Assembly (NCBI GenBank): GCA_937889795.1
Contig: CALBZH010000824.1
Location: 1-8,187, forward strand
Length of the DNA: 8,187 nucleotides
Direction: 5' to 3'
Origin: an uncultured Syntrophobacteraceae bacterium
GTDB lineage: Bacteria > Desulfobacterota > Syntrophobacteria > Syntrophobacterales > Syntrophobacteraceae
In this document: positions 1 through 3,696 of the stretch, piece by piece
Numbering within the stretch: position 1 is the stretch's first letter
Layout of the letters: every line of letters begins with the position of its first letter
Translations under genes and position numbers: made by a program
The notes under the pieces: generated by a model
Seen by the model: only the letters and a program-made list of their open reading frames with translations
What the model was told of the DNA's origin: nothing
Databases searched by the model: none

Positions 1-47
1 GAGATATCCACTCGTGACTGGAGTTCAGACGTGTGCTCTTCCGATCT
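1..47 (+). other. Illumina TruSeq index adapter (non-genomic contamination)
   Basis: Bases 14-47 match the reverse complement of the constant part of the TruSeq indexed adapter, beginning GTGACTGGAGTTC and ending CTCTTCCGATCT. Bases 6-13 (ATCCACTC) sit where the index belongs; their complement GAGTGGAT is, from memory, TruSeq index 23. Bases 1-5 (GAGAT) match the end of the P7 sequence. Translation from base 14 gives the peptide MTGVQTCALPI, a familiar signature of untrimmed adapter. Genomic sequence therefore starts at about base 48, and the 5' end of the contig is an assembly artefact. Confidence 0.97.
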
Positions 48-140
48 TACCAGGAGGACACGCGCAATGTCGAAAAGCTCGCGAGCCTCATCGCCGAGAT
101 CAACGCACGCGGCTACAATCCGTACGCCGAATCACCCTGA
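48..140 (+). CDS. 3' end of an unidentified gene (5' truncated)
   Basis: Reading from the first genomic base, one frame is open for 30 codons and ends in TGA at 138-140. The peptide contains RNVEKLASLIAEINARGYNP, which looks like genuine protein: an amphipathic helix followed by an aromatic/proline tail. The competing frame that runs on to base 262 starts inside the adapter and continues into intergenic repeats, so it is rejected. I do not recognise the family. The next gene is a carboxyltransferase-like protein about 200 bases downstream on the same strand, so a carboxylase partner is one possibility, but nothing in these 30 residues shows it. The start lies off the contig. Confidence 0.6.
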   Translation, partial: YQEDTRNVEKLASLIAEINARGYNPYAESP

Positions 141-160
141 GACGCAGCCGCCTCGTGCTA

Positions 161-176
161 TGTGGACTCGTCCACA
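161..176. promoter_or_regulatory. 16-bp perfect dyad, operator or short hairpin
   Basis: TGTGGAC and GTCCACA form exact 7-bp inverted arms around a two-base centre (TC), 20 bases after the stop of the upstream partial gene. No T-run follows, so it is not a standard intrinsic terminator. It could be a repressor site for the downstream carboxyltransferase-like gene or chance. It lies outside both repeat families of this gap. Confidence 0.35.
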
Positions 177-190
177 GTGATCAGAGACAA

Positions 191-322
191 TTCACCGCGG
201 AGGACGCGGAGAACGCAGAGGAGGCAAAGGATCGACCATGTGCTACGTCGACTTCACTGTAACACCCCCCACCCCCCTTGAGGGGGAATCCAAGGGGGTG
301 TCCTCTGCGCTCTCTGCGGTGA
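191..322. repeat. Intergenic inverted-repeat element built of 9-bp GCRGAG units
   Basis: The left arm begins TTCACC and continues with four tandem 9-mers: GCGGAGGAC, GCGGAGAAC, GCAGAGGAG and GCAAAGGAT (197-232). The right arm (301-322) is the reverse complement of a similar run: TCACC, then GCAGAGAGC and GCAGAGGA. Seventeen of 22 aligned arm positions agree. GAG-rich repeats of this kind recur between genes in many environmental bacterial genomes and often yield spurious AEDAENAEE-type peptides, as here. A second repeat family sits between the arms. A T7 run (327-333) follows four bases after the right arm, so the folded transcript could also act as a terminator for the upstream gene. No target-site duplication is visible. 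Confidence 0.65.
261..302. repeat. Core-less copy of the C6/G6 hairpin element
   Basis: The left half, AACACC through GGGGGAAT at 289, matches the right arm of the full elements at 2017-2115 and 3418-3517. It is followed directly by a shortened left arm, CCAAGGGGGTGTC. The two arms therefore lie back to back without the 46-bp core found in the full copies. ACACCCCC and GGGGGTGT make the outer stem. It is nested inside the GCRGAG inverted repeat, which suggests insertion of one repeat into the other or joint spread. No coding capacity. Confidence 0.6.
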
Positions 323-347
323 GCTATTTTTTTAGGAGCCTTGTCCT

Positions 348-2000
348 ATGATGGATCGTGAACGTGTCACCCCCCAAATGAAGACCCGCGAGATCCTCGA
401 CTTTCTGCGCCGGACGGACGGCTATTTTTTGACGAACAACGAGCGGGACGTCTCCCAATCCGACTTCAAGTGTCGGCTCATGCCCCACACGACGCTCCGG
501 GTGGCGCCCTACCGGGATGACACGGGCTATTTCGCGTTCGAGATTTCGGGCGGTGCTTCGATCCACGTCGATCTCATGCGCAAGCAGATCAACCCGTTCG
601 AAAAGCTCCGGCTGGTCCGCAAAGCCATGCCGCACACCCTGCTCCAGACCGTGTGCCGCGGCCGGAACCTCTTCGGGTATCGCCCTTACCCCGACAACGT
701 GCTGCGCATGACCGTCCGGCTCTTCGCCCGTTACATCGACGTCTGGCGGCTGTACGATTTCATGAATCACGTCCCCAACCTGAAGGTGGTTGCCGAGGAA
801 GTACAGCGGGCAGGGAAGATCCTGATGCCGTGCATCTGCTTCAGCACCGGCGCGGGACACACGGACGAATTCTACGTCGCCAAGGTGGGAGAGATTCTTT
901 CGACACTCGGCGAAGACATCATCCTGTGCATCAAGAACCACTCGGCGGTGGGGTCTCCCCGGCGCATCACGCAGCTGGTGGAATCCATTCGCAAGGCCTT
1001 CCCGGACTTGCTCCTTGCCTACCATGGCCACAATACCGACGGCAATGACCTCGGCCGCATGGCCCAGGCGGTATTGGCCGGCGTCAAGATCGTCGAGGTC
1101 TCCGACCATGGGCTTGGCGGGATGTACAGCCAGGCTCCGGCCTTAAGCCTCATGCAGGTTTTGACGGACTACGGGCTCAAAGCGCCGGGATTCAAGGTCC
1201 AGCCCCTTGTCGACGCATCGGATCTTCTGCGGCGCGAAAGGCGGCTCTACGACCGATTCGAAAGCCCCTACCGAGGCTTCGACCCGACGGTCAAACGCCA
1301 CAAACTGACTGGAGGCGCGGCCAGTATCGCCTTTGAGCAAGCCGAGCAATACGGTCTCCTGGAGCGGATCCACGAGGTCTTCACCGAGCTCGTTGCGGTC
1401 AACCGCGAGATGGGAAATATCTGGTCGGTCACTCCGGGAAGCCAGATTCTCTGGACCACCGCCGTGAACAACGTGCTCCACGGGCGCTACGAGAAACCCT
1501 CCGACGACCTCAAGCGGCTTCTCCTCGGCCGCTACGGCCCCTTCCCCTTCTATGAGCCCCAGGACTGGATCTTCCAAAAAGTCCTGGAAGCGAACCGGAC
1601 GGACGGCAAGAAGTGGCACCAGATCTTGTCCGAGGAGGCAGGCATCCAGGATCTCCCCGACGAGGACGTGGATCATCGCAAACGTCAGCTCGAAGCGCAG
1701 CTCAAACGGCCCGTGAACGAAGAGGAGCTGTGCCTTTACCTGCAATTCCCGCGGGACGCGATGGAATATTTCCGGTTCGAAGACCGTTTCGGGAAAACGT
1801 GGCTCATTCCTCCCGACATTTGGTATCGGCGCGGCGGCTTCGCGGACGGGACACGGATCAGCCTTCCGGACTACGACGGCAAGACCCACCAGATCGATGT
1901 CGTCTCCACGCGTCATTCGGGTGATCTCGTCCACACGTCCCTGCTGGTGGACTATCACTTTCAAACGTACACGACGCCCGTTGGGACCAAGAAGACCTGA
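348..2000 (+). CDS. Pyruvate carboxylase/oxaloacetate decarboxylase-type carboxyltransferase-like protein, no biotinyl domain
   Basis: This 550-residue protein has the layout of biotin-dependent carboxyltransferase subunits (PycB, OadA, transcarboxylase 5S): an HMGL-like TIM barrel (about 25-285) followed by a PYC_OADA-type domain (about 320-540, with MGNIWSVTPGSQ at 355-366). Metal-site residues are recognisable: Asp34 in RDVSQS, Lys196 in CIKNHS (the carbamylated lysine of the family), and His226 and His228 in HGHNT. The family's G-x-T-S-Q motif reads GMYSQ, putting Tyr260 where the proton-shuttling threonine is expected. No C-terminal biotin-carrier domain or MKM motif is present, so any carrier and biotin carboxylase must be encoded elsewhere. 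The start is supported by AGGAG at 334-338, nine bases upstream of ATG; a second ATG follows immediately. Substrate cannot be told from sequence: pyruvate/oxaloacetate is the family default, but the sequence is divergent and a changed or lost activity is possible. Confidence 0.85.
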   Translation: MMDRERVTPQMKTREILDFLRRTDGYFLTNNERDVSQSDFKCRLMPHTTLRVAPYRDDTGYFAFEISGGASIHVDLMRKQINPFEKLRLVRKAMPHTLLQTVCRGRNLFGYRPYPDNVLRMTVRLFARYIDVWRLYDFMNHVPNLKVVAEEVQRAGKILMPCICFSTGAGHTDEFYVAKVGEILSTLGEDIILCIKNHSAVGSPRRITQLVESIRKAFPDLLLAYHGHNTDGNDLGRMAQAVLAGVKIVEVSDHGLGGMYSQAPALSLMQVLTDYGLKAPGFKVQPLVDASDLLRRERRLYDRFESPYRGFDPTVKRHKLTGGAASIAFEQAEQYGLLERIHEVFTELVAVNREMGNIWSVTPGSQILWTTAVNNVLHGRYEKPSDDLKRLLLGRYGPFPFYEPQDWIFQKVLEANRTDGKKWHQILSEEAGIQDLPDEDVDHRKRQLEAQLKRPVNEEELCLYLQFPRDAMEYFRFEDRFGKTWLIPPDIWYRRGGFADGTRISLPDYDGKTHQIDVVSTRHSGDLVHTSLLVDYHFQTYTTPVGTKKT

Positions 2001-2016
2001 GCCCGTTGACCGGTCA

Positions 2017-2115
2017 ATTCCCCCCTTCAGGGGGGCCAGGGGGGTGTCATGACGTCCGAAAAATGCTGATTCCGCGGCAGTTTCGACACCCCCCTGCCCC
2101 CCTGAAGGGGGGAAT
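2017..2115 (+). repeat. Compound hairpin element, copy 1 (core forward)
   Basis: The left arm (2017-2048) contains CCCCCCTTCAGGGGGG followed by a second G6 run and GTGTC. The right arm (2085-2115) is its near-exact reverse complement, ending GGGGGGAAT. Between them, the 46-bp core (2044-2089, counting the shared GTGTC/GACAC) carries ATGACGTCCGAAAAATGCTG and CGGCAGTTTC. Each arm folds alone, and the arms also pair with each other. The core matches copy 2 at 3418-3517 in reverse orientation at 41 of 46 positions. The element starts 17 bases after the carboxyltransferase stop and its right edge overlaps an ATG in frame with the DUF559 gene. The organisation recalls REPIN-type non-autonomous elements, but the sequence is not one I can name. 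Confidence 0.85.
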
Positions 2116-2164
2116 GAAAGCTATCGCCGCGCTCTACTCGCCCTCGATGTTGGCCAGAGAGGTC

Positions 2165-2473
2165 ATGGCTCGCAGAAGAATCATCCCCTACAATCCGAAG
2201 TTGGTCCCCCTGGCAAGACAGCTTCGAAAGAACGGAAATCTCGCCGAGGTATTGCTCTGGAACCAGATCAAGAATAGGCAAGTGAAAGGCTATAAGTTCC
2301 TGCGCCAATCCCCGATGGACGAGTACATTGTCGATTTCTTCTGTCCGGACCTCATGTTGGTGATCGAAATCGATGGCACAACGCACGACAACAAGCTGAC
2401 AGAGGACAAGCAGCGACAAGCACGACTGGAGACGTTTGGGGTGCGATTTCTTCGATTCTGGATCCCGATGTGA
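2165..2473 (+). CDS. DUF559/Vsr-like endonuclease domain protein, probably frameshifted at its 3' end
   Basis: The 102-residue product starts MARRRIIPYNPKLVPLARQL and has the DUF559 pattern: LAEVLLWNQIKNRQVKGYKF, then VDFFCP and VIEIDGTTHD. Asp57, Glu68, Asp70 and His74 fit the Vsr/PD-(D/E)xK nuclease fold. Family members usually continue after GVRFLRF with a D-x-DV-x-NL segment and a last helix. Here the frame runs into WIPM-stop, but one extra base near 2458 would restore LDPDVRQNLISDKQP, ending at TGA 2503-2505, still short of the usual end. I therefore read it as a decaying copy. The frame is open back to 2006, but that stretch is the repeat element and gives low-complexity peptide; ATG 2114 at the element edge is an alternative start. 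The coding sequence looks richer in A and T than its neighbours, as expected of an acquired gene. Function of the family is unproven. Confidence 0.75.
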   Translation: MARRRIIPYNPKLVPLARQLRKNGNLAEVLLWNQIKNRQVKGYKFLRQSPMDEYIVDFFCPDLMLVIEIDGTTHDNKLTEDKQRQARLETFGVRFLRFWIPM

Positions 2474-2501
2474 GACAAAACCTGATTTCAGACAAACAAC
2501 C

Positions 2502-3392
2502 ATGATCGAGCCCACCATCGACCTGTTCATCGATTACCTTTCCGTGGAGCGGGGGCTCAGCGGGAATACGCTGCAGGCCTACAGCTCGGACCTGGCGGAG
2601 CTGAGCGGAGCCATCCGCGAAACCCTGGGGATCACCGACTGGGCGCAAGTCTCGCGTGAGCACCTTCTCGGTCACATGGATCGCCTTGCGGCCACCCTTT
2701 CTGAAAAGAGCCGCGCCCGGAAGCTGGCGTCCATCCGCTCGTTCTTCAAATTCCTGGAAGCACGCGGGATCGTTTCCGAGAACCCCGCCGGCCGCATCCG
2801 TTTCCCCAAGACATCGCGACGACTTCCCCACGCCTTGTCGTTCGAGGAGGTCGAGACCCTGCTGGCGCAGCCCGACCCATCCCGCCCTCTGGGACAGCGG
2901 GATAGAGCCATATTCGAAATGATGTACGCAACGGGACTTCGAGTCAGCGAGCTCACGGAGCTCACGTTGCGACAGGTCCACATGGATGCGGGATATGTGA
3001 TCCTTCGAGGCAAGGGGGACAAGGAGCGTGTCGTTCCCATGGGCGAATACGCCGCGGAGGCGCTCAAGGCGTATTTGATCGACGCCAGGCCGGCTCTCGG
3101 GAAGAAAGGCAAGCCCCCCCACGTCTTTCTGAACCATCGGGGCGAGAAATTGAGCCGGCAGGGGATCTGGAAGATCATCAAGCAGCACGCCCTGAAAGCC
3201 GGCATCCGCCAAAGCCTGACGCCCCACATGCTTCGGCATTCCTTTGCGACCCACCTGATCGAAAATGGTGCCGACCTTCGGTCCGTTCAAACGCTGCTCG
3301 GGCACGTGGATATTTCCACGACTCAGATCTATACTCACGTGGCTCGTGCCCGGCTGAAAGAGATCCACAAGCAGCATCATCCGAGGGGATGA
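2502..3392 (+). CDS. xerD: Site-specific tyrosine recombinase XerD
   Basis: The 296 residues match the usual XerD length. An N-terminal SAM-like/core-binding domain (about 1-95, with FIDYLSVERGLSGNTLQAYS) precedes the catalytic domain. All six catalytic positions are present: Arg147 (ATGLRVSE), Lys171 (RGKGDKERVV), His242 and Arg245 (TPHMLRHSFATH), His268 (LLGHVDIS) and nucleophile Tyr277 (TQIYTHV). The ending LKEIHKQHHPRG is XerD-like rather than XerC-like. XerD with XerC resolves chromosome dimers at dif. The frame is open upstream to 2436, but that part translates DUF559 sequence out of frame, so ATG 2502 is the start; no strong Shine-Dalgarno precedes it. The gene lies between two inverted repeat elements, so its promoter may have been displaced or replaced. 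Confidence 0.93.
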   Translation: MIEPTIDLFIDYLSVERGLSGNTLQAYSSDLAELSGAIRETLGITDWAQVSREHLLGHMDRLAATLSEKSRARKLASIRSFFKFLEARGIVSENPAGRIRFPKTSRRLPHALSFEEVETLLAQPDPSRPLGQRDRAIFEMMYATGLRVSELTELTLRQVHMDAGYVILRGKGDKERVVPMGEYAAEALKAYLIDARPALGKKGKPPHVFLNHRGEKLSRQGIWKIIKQHALKAGIRQSLTPHMLRHSFATHLIENGADLRSVQTLLGHVDISTTQIYTHVARARLKEIHKQHHPRG

Positions 3393-3417
3393 TCAGTACA
3401 GTGCGGCGACAGTCTTT

Positions 3418-3517
3418 ATTCCCCCCTTCAGGGGGGCGCAGGGGGGTGTCTAAACTGCCGCAGCACCAGCATTTTTCGGACGTCATAACACCCCCCCGCC
3501 CCCCTCAAAGGGGGAAT
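3418..3517 (-). repeat. Compound hairpin element, copy 2 (core reversed)
   Basis: Same design as copy 1: left arm 3418-3450 with CCCCCCTTCAGGGGGG and a second G6 run, right arm from about 3487 to 3517 ending AAAGGGGGAAT. The core (3446-3491) reads on the minus strand and contains ATGACGTCCGAAAAATGCTG, identical to copy 1 over those 20 bases. The right arm has drifted slightly (CTCAAAGGGGG instead of CTGAAGGGGGG). It lies 25 bases after the xerD stop. Together with copy 1 it makes an inverted pair around DUF559 and xerD. It could act as a stable 3'-end hairpin on the xerD transcript, though no T-run follows. Confidence 0.85.
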
Positions 3518-3560
3518 GAAGATGACGATTTGTGCCCCGCGGCGCTGGGAGAAAACCTCG

Positions 3561-3589
3561 TTGATGATACTGAGTCACTTAAGTGATAT
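3561..3589 (+). promoter_or_regulatory. Weak candidate promoter for the tRNA nucleotidyltransferase operon
   Basis: TTGATG (3561-3566) and TGATAT (3584-3589) are spaced by 17 bases and lie about 105 bases before the operon's first gene. They match the sigma-70 consensus at only 4 and 3 of 6 positions. Support comes mostly from position: between the repeat element and the gene, overlapping two palindromes that could serve as operators. Confidence 0.25.
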
Positions 3590-3610
3590 CTCGTGATCGT
3601 CACGAAATAT
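3575..3610. promoter_or_regulatory. Two abutting palindromes, candidate operator
   Basis: TCACTTAAGTGA (3575-3586) is a perfect 12-bp palindrome. It is followed, sharing one base, by a 25-bp dyad: ATAT, C, TCGTGA, a TCG centre, TCACGA, A, ATAT (3586-3610), with a single mismatched pair. Both halves use TCAC/GTGA-type boxes, suggesting repeated binding of one dimeric regulator. The site lies about 87 bases upstream of the nucleotidyltransferase start and outside the repeat element. No regulator gene is in the window to pair with it. An RNA hairpin in the leader is the alternative reading. Confidence 0.45.
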
Positions 3611-3696
3611 CGCCTCTCCTCAACCACCCCCTGGAGGCGCACGGTGATCGACCTCATGGCCTCAAATCCTTCTCGATCGGATGACAGGAACGCGAC

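Noticed and set aside
14..262. 82-codon open frame on the plus strand
   Set aside because: It starts inside the sequencing adapter (MTGVQTCALPI) and ends in intergenic GAG-unit repeat; not a gene.
2031..2044. G-quadruplex from G6-N3-G6 in the arm
   Set aside because: Only two long G runs lie on one strand, and the perfectly paired C6/G6 hairpin is the simpler explanation.
2436..2501. Upstream extension of xerD by 22 codons
   Set aside because: It would translate DUF559 coding sequence in the wrong frame, and the XerD N-terminus aligns well from the ATG at 2502.
2352..3380. Minus-strand open frame of 342 codons opposite xerD
   Set aside because: Antisense shadow of xerD, whose plus-strand frame carries all six recombinase catalytic residues.
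2017..3517. CRISPR array or toxin-antitoxin cassette formed by the repeats and DUF559
   Set aside because: Only two full repeat copies, 1.3 kb apart and inverted, with no spacer structure; no small partner gene accompanies the endonuclease.
3575..3610. dif recombination site near xerD
   Set aside because: The palindromes do not resemble the 28-bp dif layout of two 11-bp Xer arms around a 6-bp centre with TTATGTTAA-type sequence.
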